Source of the DNA: Atopsyche davidsoni
Lineage: Eukaryota > Arthropoda > Insecta > Trichoptera > Hydrobiosidae
Direction of reading: 5' to 3'
NCBI GenBank assembly: GCA_022113835.1
Contig: JAILWY010000006.1
Span: forward strand, 248,001-312,000
DNA length: 64,000 nt
Positions 29,121-39,500 of this stretch are shown piece after piece (positions within the stretch are counted from its first letter, which is position 1; each line of letters begins with the position of its first letter). Position numbers and translations under genes: made by a program. The notes beneath the pieces were generated by a model that saw only the letters and a list, made by a program, of their open reading frames with translations, ran no database searches and had not been told where the DNA came from.

Positions 29121-29426
29121 ATGCGTGAAATAATCGGATTACGGTACCGCAATTGTAAAATGCCAACACGTCGTCGGAAATCGAAGAAGCTTGATTCTCA
29201 GTTGTGGCTCGTGATGTTATGTACAAAACCCACTGCAGCTCTAAAAATAGCTTATTTACAACAGGATTTAAGTGTAATGGAGGCAGAAATAGATCCAGAT
29301 GTGAGTAACGAAAAAATTGTTACCTTTGCGTTGGTCCGACGCGTTACAAAATGCAGTATTAATTTAAAAAAAGTTTGGTTTGGGACCAGCTCTACGCTAC
29401 TTGCAAAAGACACAGTAGAGAATTAA
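29121..29426 (+). CDS. Unrecognised 101-codon open frame, doubtful
   Basis: The frame is longer than most chance frames in this AT-rich DNA. Its start is basic (MPTRRRKSKKLDSQ) and is followed by a more ordinary segment. That central segment is flanked by a possible acceptor (TTCTCAG before TTGTGGCTC, about 29200) and a perfect donor consensus (GAT|GTGAGT, about 29300). A roughly 100-bp internal exon coding for LWLVMLCTKPTAALKIAYLQ and on to EIDPD is therefore possible. I recognise no family and find no partner exons, and chance is quite likely. Confidence 0.15.
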   Translation: MREIIGLRYRNCKMPTRRRKSKKLDSQLWLVMLCTKPTAALKIAYLQQDLSVMEAEIDPDVSNEKIVTFALVRRVTKCSINLKKVWFGTSSTLLAKDTVEN

Positions 29427-29429
29427 TTA

Positions 29430-30630
29430 GTTAAAATGATCCTAGGATTACTTTAATTAATTAATTATCAAGAAACTTCATTGCAAAGATGAGCAGGTTA
29501 AATAGTTGACAATACGACAGTAGAATAGATTATTGCATGGCGTAATTAATTATTATTCTCTTGGATTTTTTTTTATAAAACATGCAATCTTGTAAGACTA
29601 CGAAACCATGAATCATATACCAAGCATCAAAATTTCGACTTTTTCTTTAATGTTAAATATATCTGATTGTTTTTATATTTTATTTTTAAAAAAGTGGGCA
29701 AGTAAGTTTGATGAATTCGCTTTGGGCGTGGGATCATCAAAATCAGGTTTTTATTGGCGAACATTTACTCCGAGATAAATTTAGAAGTTGGTAAATAGTA
29801 AACAGAAACATTTTTTTTATTACTTATTCCAGTCTCAAGTGGTCCGGCATTCAAGAAATCAACTCTTGACTCCAACAAATAAAAAATAAGTACTGAGAAA
29901 ACAATCTTATCAAGTTGTTTCAACACGAATAAATTACCCTTGATAAACGTAGATTGTTAAAAATATGCATTCTCAAATAGTTTTTGGTAATTATTTATTT
30001 GTTGTTTCTATTATAAAACGAAAATAGTACGTCCCACCTATTTATAAAATTGTTACTTATTTCTGTTTATAAATTAAATAGGATGTGTGCCCAAGGGATA
30101 TATGCAAGCATATACATAAAATAATAAAGTGGTGAAATTATATACGAGTATATAATTTAAATAATATCTATGTAAGTGTCAGTTTTGTTTATTTTCAAAG
30201 TTATGGGTAAATAAATAACAAACAGCAAAATTCTTAAAAGACGCGTTGCATCCAAAAATCCATCACGTAGTAACAAAAGGCACAGTATTTCAATAACCTC
30301 AAAATCAATTATAATCTTTAAGAACATAAAACAGCAATGATACAGATTTTACAAGGTAAAAATAACTCACCAATTTACACTGTCTTCATATTCACACAGA
30401 GAAAGCGAATTCAAAGATTACCGGGAAAGGTATTAAACCGAATGATGATATGAAAAAATATTCACCGCGACTACTGGCCTGTCAACCCAGACAACACTAC
30501 CCGAGCCCGTTACACACGAAGCGACACGACTTGCAATTAATCAATAGCTTCATAAAAAATAATAATTCATAATTCCAAAATTATTATTTTTTTATGTTTA
30601 TTTATAATAGTTGTTAGGGCTTTGGTTACA
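29430..30630. other. AT-rich stretch, nothing recognised
   Basis: No frame or repeat of note. A short block near 30516 (GCGACACGACTTGCAATTAA) resembles the TTGCAA/GTCGC repeat family seen at 32.2, 32.4 and 45.8 kb. Confidence 0.35.
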
Positions 30631-30631
30631 A

Positions 30632-30707
30632 TACGGTGTGTGGCTGTCCCTGACTCTGCGCGCAGTTGTAGGCCTCACAGGGTGGTAGCGTACACCCCTT
30701 TTCTGCA
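30632..30707 (-). repeat. Repeat, copy 1: exon-like block on the minus strand, related to 32548-32612
   Basis: On the minus strand a strong acceptor, TTATTTTTGCAG, precedes a short frame with KGCTLPPCEAYNCAQ, which stops after 25 codons. The same DNA block, including CTGCGCGCAG, TCAGGG and AGCCACACACC, recurs at 32548-32612, where the frame and Cys pattern are not kept. Because the block is repeated and the second copy is not open in the same way, a dispersed repeat is more likely than a conserved exon. A terminal exon of an unknown small Cys-rich protein is the alternative. Confidence 0.4.
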
Positions 30708-30894
30708 AAAATAAGTTGTATAAATATGTATGGACTAAATAACAAGGATATAAAAAATAGAACAAAACAAATCAAGAGAGTAGACTGAGTGAATTTATTA
30801 TGTTTATATAATGCAAACATTTTATTATTACAAAAGAACAGTAGCTATATTAGGTAAGGTTTAGAGGTGATGTGCAATAATCATTTTAATAGAG

Positions 30895-31410
30895 TTCTAT
30901 TTAAATATTTTTGAATAAAATACTTGAGTGATTTTCCACATGTTCGTTTTTATTAGTGACCGGTTTCGCCAACCTTTCACGTTGGCATTATCAAACAGAG
31001 TGAGATTTTATATAATAATAAGCAATTTGTTGCAAAAAAGGTTGTTGGAAAGAGAGAGAATGATTGTCAGGTGGTAAGGGCTAATGTGATTTTAATGTAC
31101 CTGACAAGTGGAAGATTCTATATAATTGCAAATTTTTGGGAACAAAAGTTTTTATATTAATTGGGTAATTATCTAAAGTAGTGGCTTTGGGGTGTAGCAG
31201 CAGTTATCCTGTGTTGGGGTTTGTCTCAATCATTCTCTCTTTTTCCAACAACCTCTCCCTCTAACAATTGTTTACCTAATTGCTTATTATTATATAAAAC
31301 CTCACTCTGTTTGATAATGCCAACGTAAAGGTTGGCGAAACCGGTCACTAATAAAAACGAAAATGTGGAAAATCACTCAAGTATTTTATTCAAAAATATT
31401 AAAATGGAAT
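30895..31410. repeat. Foldback element: about 180-bp inverted arms, each with a hammerhead-like core
   Basis: The left arm (about 30895-31072) and right arm (about 31222-31410) are inverted copies with a spacer of about 150 bp. The arms share TTGAATAAAATACTTGAGTG, CGTTTTTATTAGTGACCGG, TTTCGCCAACCTTT, ATTATCAAACAGAGTGAG, ATTATATAATAATAAGCAAT and CAATCATTCTCTCT, allowing for mismatches. Each arm includes a block of about 36 nt that can fold like a minimal hammerhead ribozyme: 30958-30994 on the minus strand and 31311-31346 on the plus strand. No coding capacity is present. A related copy lies at 36500-36720. Confidence 0.75.
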
Positions 31411-31529
31411 TCCACCAAGTACGCTCTGTCAAAAATATTGAATTTCTTAAGAGTTCTATTTTGTGTTTTTTTACATAGGCAAAACCTTAAAAAAAAAAAG
31501 CAAAAATATAGGGACGTATTGGGTGACTG

Positions 31530-31570
31530 CAAGTCAGTCGCGAGTCGCGAGTCGCGAGTCGCGAGTCGCA
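31530..31570 (+). repeat. Short tandem repeat of GCGAGTC (about 4-5 units)
   Basis: The 7-base unit GCGAGTC repeats head to tail within a GC-rich island. The island continues to about 31650 and includes two copies of the CCAAT-box complement ATTGG (CATTGGCC and TATTGGCC). The surrounding GACTGCAAGTC block resembles the repeats at 32.2 kb. Confidence 0.7.
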
Positions 31571-32184
31571 TCGCGGCGTGTAATACGGGCTTGGCGCCTG
31601 CCCGGTCGCCTCATTGGCCATGTGAAATATTGGCCAATAGGAAACATGACAAGTCTAGTTCATTTGTTTGACGTTAGGAAATCAATGACTTTTCTTTGTA
31701 GCGGGAGATTCAAACATATATATCGTAAATCTTATATTATTTTAAATTATTTTTTTATGATCCGAAACACTTTTCATTTAATTTAAGAGTTTATTGTTTA
31801 AACGTATATTTTTTTAAAAATATTTTACAATCTAAAAATGTTAGAATTATAAATAAACGTTGAAATGCATTTGACAGATGCTTTATCCATTTTTGGAAAT
31901 CGATGGCATTTTTCCAAAGATAATGTATGTTATCCAGGTATCTTTCGCAAAACACAAACAAACAAATCTTTTCGTGTCAATATGCTTGAAAGAAATGGCA
32001 ACAGGCTGGAGATCATATATTATTAGACACATAATATACAGATATATAAAATGTTTTGAGTCAGTTGTTGATTCACTCCATAGCTCATACGAGTTCGTAT
32101 TTGAAATCTTTTACATTATTGAACGGCTTAAAAAAAACGAGACATTAAAAATTTATCGCATAGTGGGATTAAAGCCATCTGCAC

Positions 32185-32440
32185 CCGTCGCGACACAACT
32201 TGCGACCGATTTGCAATCAACACTATTGGTTGACTGCAAGTCGGTCTCAAATCGTTAAACCATAAAGCCCTCTACACAATAACGTCCTATTTTGGGCTGC
32301 AAACCATAAAAAAACGCCCAATATAAAATGACAATATTGGTTGATTGCAAGTCTGCCTCAAATCGTTTCCCTGCGTGCTTATAGGAGTTTACGCAAAACC
32401 ATAAAGCCCTCTGCACACACCGCGACTTGCAATTAGCCAA
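32185..32440. repeat. Hairpin repeat of the TTGCAA/GTCGC family
   Basis: GACCGATTTGCAATCAA (32204-32220) and TTGACTGCAAGTCGGTC (32230-32246) are inverted repeats of 17 bases with two mismatches and a 9-base spacer. A second version of the block (ATTGGTTGATTGCAAGTC, then AAACCATAAAGCCCTCTGCA) follows at about 32335-32420, so the unit is partly duplicated. Related blocks occur near 30516, 31520 and 45630-45870. This looks like a small nonautonomous DNA element with long inverted ends. Confidence 0.55.
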
Positions 32441-32547
32441 AAGCATTCTTTTTTGCGTTGTTACTATTGCAAAAAAATATATTTATTTAAAAATTATTTT
32501 ATTTTTAATTAATTCAATTTACAATCGTTTTTAGTGTGGTGTTATGT

Positions 32548-32612
32548 TATGGTGTGTGGCTATCCCCTGATCCTGCGCGCAGGTTGTGTGACTTAGGTGG
32601 TTGCGTACATGA
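32548..32612 (-). repeat. Repeat, copy 2, of the 30632-30707 block
   Basis: The minus strand shares GTACGC, ACCACC, CTGCGCGCAG, ATCAGGG and TAGCCACACACC, in order, with the block at 30632-30707. Here the surroundings lack the acceptor site, and the reading frame that gave the Cys-rich peptide in copy 1 is not kept. Confidence 0.6.
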
Positions 32613-32659
32613 TTTTTTAAAAATGATATTATTGTGTTAGGTGAGGTTAGGTTGAAATA

Positions 32660-33550
32660 AAGGCACGCTATGGGCTGGTCGCGAGCGTGTCGCGGCGTGT
32701 GCGGAGGCCTTTAGCAGTGGGATTTTCCGGCACCCCTAGCGCTGGCCGCGTGGCGGAGGAGCTATCGATCGCCGCCGGCCGCAGTTGAACGGAGTAACTG
32801 CCACTTTCTCGGCAAAATGTCAGTTGAGTCGGCTTTTCGTCGCATCGACCGCGATCGCCATCTCGTCCCCGCCGTCGAGGCCGCGGAGGGCTTCTAGAAC
32901 CTCCCAAACGAAGAGCCCGACCTTAACCGATGCCGTCAATAATCTCGAGTGACAATTCTCCCTTCGCCCGCGGAACGATTTTGAGGTTATGAAAACTGTG
33001 CCGTTATAAGACGTTTTATTTGTGATTTTTCGTAGTGTATGCAGTTGATTCAGATCGATACGCGTTTCCGAGTGAATTTCGCGTCGTTTTGCGCCACAAT
33101 TGAGGGCAGCTTTTTGAAATATCTGTTTACTTTTGACGGTAGAAAATTGAATATTGATCCCCGTGTGATATTTAATTTTTGGACCCAGCGCCAATAAATG
33201 ACAGGCGTACTTTATTTAAGTAGAGCATTTAAAAAATAATTGCAAATTTAGCAGCTCATTTCGGTATTGGAGTCGACCTCGATGCGATTTCGCAACAATT
33301 GTTATAAATCGTGTAGCAATCATAGATGATTCAGATGTTGACATTTTGAATACTTTATTACAGTTTGAGCGTGTTCATTATTGAAAATCGTCCGCATTAA
33401 ATTTACGATGCAATTGATTAAAGTTATTCAAGATCGATTGTGCGATTAATAATATAAGCGATGTACGTCACTTCTCGCGGTGAAGCCGAGGGTAATTAAT
33501 CCGAGTAGGAGGATATTAGGTTTTTTAGGCAATTAATAACTTTTTAAACA
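32660..33550 (+). promoter_or_regulatory. CpG-rich promoter and 5' leader of the first THEM6-like gene
   Basis: GC and CpG content rise sharply from about 32660 to 32990, directly upstream of the ATG at 33551 (context AACAATGTCC). This is the expected place for a housekeeping-type promoter and leader. The upper part (about 32665-32730) reads, on the minus strand, CCCACTGCTAAAGGCCTCC, which resembles the CACTGCTGnACAnAGGCCTCC block of common lepidopteran retroposons. Part of the GC-richness may therefore come from a transposon. Open frames across this area (32668-33194, minus) look like by-products of base composition. Confidence 0.45.
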
Positions 33551-36500
33551 ATGTCCGAAGGGAGCGGTCCTCCGCTATGGCTTGTCGTGTCACTTTTCGT
33601 TTTATTGTTGCTATATTTATTATTCGATGTGGCGTATTTTGTGAGGATGATGTACACAATTCTGAGGGCAAGATATTTCAAGGACAAGATTTGCATCTTG
33701 GAGAAGACGAAAATGAAATGTGAGTCAAAATTTTTATTTATAATTATATGTATTTTTAAATTTATTTGTTACTAAAGTATGTGGTCATCTATTTTTTTAT
33801 TGTTTACCACGTGTATTTGGGCATTGTTTGTCTTTGGGAGGGGAGCCATTTTTTTTTCTTAGCCCTTAGGCTGTTTATTTTATAAAACATAAAAGCAAAT
33901 ATATATTAAATAATTTAACGTATTATAAATATAGTATTAAATAAATAATTTCATAAAAAAATAATAATTGTCTATTTTTATACATATTGGTTTACGAATA
34001 CATAATTCACGGAAGAATTTTTTTTTTTTTTATATAGCCGCGTGTATTTTATATTCTAAAGAAAATGTTAAAAAATCAACGAATATTGCAGACTCAGTTT
34101 ATTTTGTCGGCAATATCAATATCCTAGTTGTCCGGAAAATCGTTGTTGTCAGGGTGAAACTTTTCGCTCCGTTCTTGTCTCTGATTGAATAAAAACTCTA
34201 TGGCTTCACCAATGATTGCTTACATAATTGCTTTTCGCGATTCCCAAGATTTTTCCAATACACACATTGCGTGCAGATCTTTTGACCTTTCGTATGAAGT
34301 GCCCACATCCTATGAAGCATTTTTCCTTATCTAGTACGGCCACAAGCACCGTAAATGGGATTAAAGTTTTCCAAACACGCAATACTTTTTTTAAATTGTT
34401 TTTCTTTATGCTAATATGACACCCTAAATATTAATCGGAAGATTTTGATAACTGGGAAACATTTTAGCATATATTTTAAAAAAATATTGTTTTCTAAAAT
34501 ATTATTTTACACTATACAAAAGCACGTGTTTTTTAACAAGTCATATTTTTCAATAGTTTAAAAAGTATTTATTTTATAGAAATAGGATTTTCTGTAAGCC
34601 GGAAGCGCGCGCACGTTTAACGCCCCTTTTGTAATTCTATTTAAAACCAGAAACGCTCTGACTTTAAATAATAGATTATATGAATGACCTTGCAAAGCTT
34701 TACATTTTATGAAAAATATACCTAATACGTGCACCCTTTTAACTAATCGTTGTATTTACGATGTTACCGGTTTATTGATCGATTAATGTGTTAGATGGAG
34801 ACGTTAACGTTGCTGATGTTTCTATCATTTAGTAAAACTTTACAGGTAACGGTTGTAACGTAATTAAAAAAACAGCTAAAAATACGACACGATTACTAAT
34901 TTCAATACGTCACAAACAGGGGTAGTTTTTATTAAGGGCATACTTTAGCAGTTGATATGATTAAATGAAAGAGAAAAATCTGAAAATGTGCCATAGGTAT
35001 TTACTGTACATCTATAATTTTGTAGCATGCACTTTGCACAATCTACTTAAGGAAATAAAACCAACTGCAAAATGATAATTGCAATATCCAATTCAAAAGT
35101 GATAAAATCTACTTTTAATATTGCATACAATAATTTATTTAAAGTCGTAAAAAAAAAACACTTTATAATAGGTAAGTTTACTTTTCTCTACAGTTACAGA
35201 CAGCGTATAGCGTACAATATAAATTTGTTGTTCATAGCAATAACAACACAATGCGACCAAAGAAGCCTGTGATAGACGATAGTGAACACTAACACAGATG
35301 TTCGTTATCTCCTAACCATTTGGCTAATAAAAGCGATGCGTTCATATAATTCGATTCAATTTTACTTACACGTCAAAAAAATCTCTGTAAGGCAATTTTT
35401 TTTTGTTGCATTTGTATGACAATAAAAAGTAGGAAAGAGAGTGGCCTGTTGAACTACGATCAGATAGCGTTGTCTGTATGTATTTATAATTGGTTCAACT
35501 CAATATCATATGCTGAGGTGTAAACCAAGATGGGTCGATAAAGTACAAAGCGTCAGCACTACAAGGTAGAAAAGCAAACTACACCGTCATCTGGAGATGA
35601 TACACGACCGATGATATTACTGACTGTAAGAATAAGAGGTAGTAAGTAAACTCGTATATATATAATTTTTTTTTAAGGTTAGGGACCTTGCATTCATGAA
35701 CAAAGTAGATAGAGTAACAATTGAATGGATGATTTTAATCTAACAGGAGTTGGTGGGGAGTTCAAGGGAACCATAGAAACCTTGTCGAAGGAGTCGGACC
35801 TCGTTATTCGAGGATCCTGAATGAGACCCTTCCGATATGTCCATCGTCATTCGGCATTTCTGATTTTATCTTATCACACTTGCCATTCACACTCCCTGTT
35901 GAAATCGTTCAACGGTTTCATCAATTGTGTCCTTCCCGTCCGCACAAGCTCTTCAGCTGGTGTCTGCGGAAGCTGTGAATGGGGCACGGAGATGGATCAC
36001 TGTTTGTGACGTGGAGTCATCGCTTCTCATCACCCCTTGTCCCGCGAGGAACTGGGTCGACTCGAAGCTAACTCCGCAGATTTGAAAAACATTTTTGCTA
36101 TGCTACCCTGCGTGGATTCCTCATATCGACGGTTCCATATCTCAAGCGTGTATTTTTGTAAAGATGACTAAGTATATACCCGTACGTATAATATATTGAA
36201 GATCCCCCATAATCCCTGGTGCCGAGCATTACATATTGTGTTCGGATACCGCACGTGGAAGCCTTATGAAAACGCCTACGTATTTTTTCTCGAGAGGGTG
36301 CATTGAAGATTCATTGGATTTCCCGGTGAAGTCGCTTCCTTTCAGGATCCGTATTGGGGATGTGGCAGGGTCTAATCCCAGAAGGAATACCAATAAAGTA
36401 GCGACCCTCCTTTGATTTCTACCGTAGAGAACATTTGACTACCTTAATAATTAAAGTAAAAAAAGTAGTAAGGCATCATTTACCGGTTGTTGTTGTTTTT

Positions 36501-39500
36501 TTAAATATATAACTGATAAGAAATTCAACATTTTTGACAGAGAATACTTGGTGGAATTCCATTTTAATATTTTTGAATAAAATACTTGAGTGATTTTCCA
36601 CATGTTCGTTTTTATTTGTGACCGGTTTCGCCAACCTTTCACGTTGGCATTATCAAATAGAGTGTTTGTTTGTGGAAAACATGTGAAAAATCACTCAAGT
36701 ATTTTATTCAAAAAATATTATATAACTGATACTTCTAAAGGTTCTATTTGATTAAATTGCTTTCCCAGTGCCCTTGTCCAATATTTATTGATTTTTTTTT
36801 CAATTATTGTTGTTTATGTTTTCATAACTAAATTTACGATAGTAGCTATTTTTTTAAAATAATTTAGGGGTTGCCTGTAATTTTCTATGAGCTGTTTTAA
36901 GACCTCGTTGTTTGAATAAAAAACTCATTATAGATTTTCCAATTTTCTGTTTCTATGGATTCATTCTTCTTTTTGTCATACTTGCCCGCCTGTCCGAACA
37001 AAACGGATCTAATTATTATATCTACCTTTTCTTTTGTACGGAATGCTTATTGTATTGTACAGCGAGAAGGGGCGAATGCTTTATCGAATACAATTTCACG
37101 ACGCTTTTAATCTGCTATTTATGTGTAAAAAAAATTATATTTCGATAAAAAAATATCTTTAAATTGCTGATGTCTTAAAATGCTATACTTGTTCGATTTT
37201 TCTTTGTACATTTGACTTGCTCATCTCGGGTTTTGTGCAAGTAGTTGTGATAGAGATTCTAACTATATACATTAATGATCAAATAAAGTAACAGAACTGC
37301 TTCTTAGTATTGAAAATAGGAAAAAACTGTTACCGATGTTACGGCCCATCACTACTTGCTGATCTCTCTATTCTCAAATCGATTTTAACCCCCCGAAAAG
37401 CTAAGTCAAGTTCCGTTAAATTCTTACTACCAATAAACCTGGATGTTATATAATATAACAGACCGCTTAAATGGATATTTAAATAACTGTTTCGGTTACC
37501 TGTTAACTTACTATCAGAGCCGTGTCGGTCGAAGGTGTATTTAGCACGTTTTTGATTGTTTATAAACAATCAAGCCATGCATTTCGTGGTATATTAAACC
37601 CGAAACAAGAGTTTGTTTAAGTAGCTAGTATTATTGAAGTAAATATACAAAACCTCTTTTATAAAATTTATATATATATATTTTTAAAAGAGCAATCCAA
37701 TTCGCTATCCTCTCTCTGCTATTTATAGTCATATTATCAAAACGAAGCTTATACGATGAAGGGAAAATGTAAATTTCTTAGTGCGACATTTTTCTAGAAA
37801 ATATTTGCTATATTTTAAATGAATTACGTATTAATTACGTCTTATTGTAGGTGGATTGATATATATGGATTTGATATAAAATCTTAATTAAGTATGGAGT
37901 AGTTAAAACGTTTGCAGCAATGGGGGCAGTTTGTTTTAATAGCTGAAAGTTTTTTTGCTGAGTTTGACAACTGATATTGTATTTTTTATATATCTTCAGG
38001 AAACTAATTTATGAATGCATATTTTTCCATATGTTTTGCTCTTATATCTAAATATCTACTGCTGATCAGATTAGTACGAGAGATGTGCAAAAGCGTTTTT
38101 CACGTCAGAGGAGCGAATTCTTTCAGTTGGAAAATACATAGATCGATTGGAAAGTGTTGAGATTCTTTAGATTGTCTGCTCTATTATATCATTATTTTTT
38201 TAGAGATATAAAACAGCCGTGGTACCTTTAAAATTCAAACTACCCACAAACGACGCATTCTTGTATCACCTTCCCGATGTTTCCGAGTCCGGGATAAGTT
38301 TTCATAAATAATGTTATATTATACTTTTTATCGCATTCTACTAAAAAATAATAAAATTTTCCGTTTAAACATTACGCAACAAATTTATTGCCAGGCGTAT
38401 ATCCATTCGTATGTTCCCAAAGCACCACCCCAATCCATGCCCAATATTGCCGAATTTTTTTATCTCGTCCGTTCGATTGCGACGACGCGCTCGTATAGTA
38501 TTTATATTTTGGCTCCGAATTTTCAGCATGGTGCTTTCTGAACGACATCGACACGCTCCTGTACCACATGAACAACGCGCGCTACCTGCGCGAGCTGGAC
38601 TTCGCCAGGGCGGAGTTCTACGAGAGAAGCGCTCTTTACGCCAGCATCAGGAGCGCGGGCGGCTACGTCGTGCAGGGCGCCTCCACCGTACGCTACCGCC
38701 GCTTCCTCAAGCCCGGTACCACCTTCGACATCACCTCTAAGGTCCGCCATCCATCAAATATTCATCAAAGCACCTATAAACTTTACCTAAATTCATATAC
38801 CTAACCCAACATAATATTGACTCGGTCCTCCTTCGACATCACCTCTAAAGTCCACTACCCATCAAATATTCATCAAAGCACCTATAGACTTTACCTAAAT
38901 TCATATACCTTACCCAACACAATATTGACTAGGTCCACCTCCGACATAACATCTAAGGTCCGCTACCCCATCGGAACGCTCTTACACTGCATATTCATCA
39001 ATGCATCTATAGACTTTACCTAAATTCATATACCTTACCCAACACAATATTGACTCGGTCCTCCTTCGACATCACTTCTAAGGTCCGCTACCCCATCGGA
39101 ACGCTCTTACACTGCATATTCATCAATGCATCTATAGATTTTACCTAAATTCATATACTTAACCCAACACAATATTGACTCGGTCCACCTTCAACATTAC
39201 CTCTAAGGTCTGCTAACTCATCGGCACGCTCCTACGCTACATTTTCTTCAAAGCATTTATAGACTATACCTGACCCAACACACTATTGACTCAGTCCACC
39301 TCACCATCAGTACACTCCTTCACTGTATATTCATCAGAGCATCTATGTACCTAACACAATCTTGACTGGGTCTGTCAGAGCACAAACACACTCGTATGTT
39401 TCATATTCATCAAGAACATCTGCATGGGTAATTTACCTAAATGCACATACTTTACTTAGTCTTAACTTTGATGACGATTGCATATATTATACAGACTGAA

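Noticed and set aside
29121..29426. 101-codon frame considered as a firm gene
   Set aside because: Kept only at low confidence. The flanking splice-like sites are suggestive, but no family, promoter or partner exon supports it.
31530..31570. GCGAGTC repeats considered as a CRISPR-like array
   Set aside because: The units are 7 bases, contiguous and without spacers, so this is a simple tandem repeat in a eukaryotic genome.
32668..33194. Minus-strand frames of 79 and 124 codons
   Set aside because: They sit in the CpG-rich promoter and leader of THEM6-like copy A, with no motif.
38817..39023. 68-codon frame repeating SSFDITSKVHYPSNIH-like units
   Set aside because: It is translation through the exon-derived minisatellite, not a separate gene.
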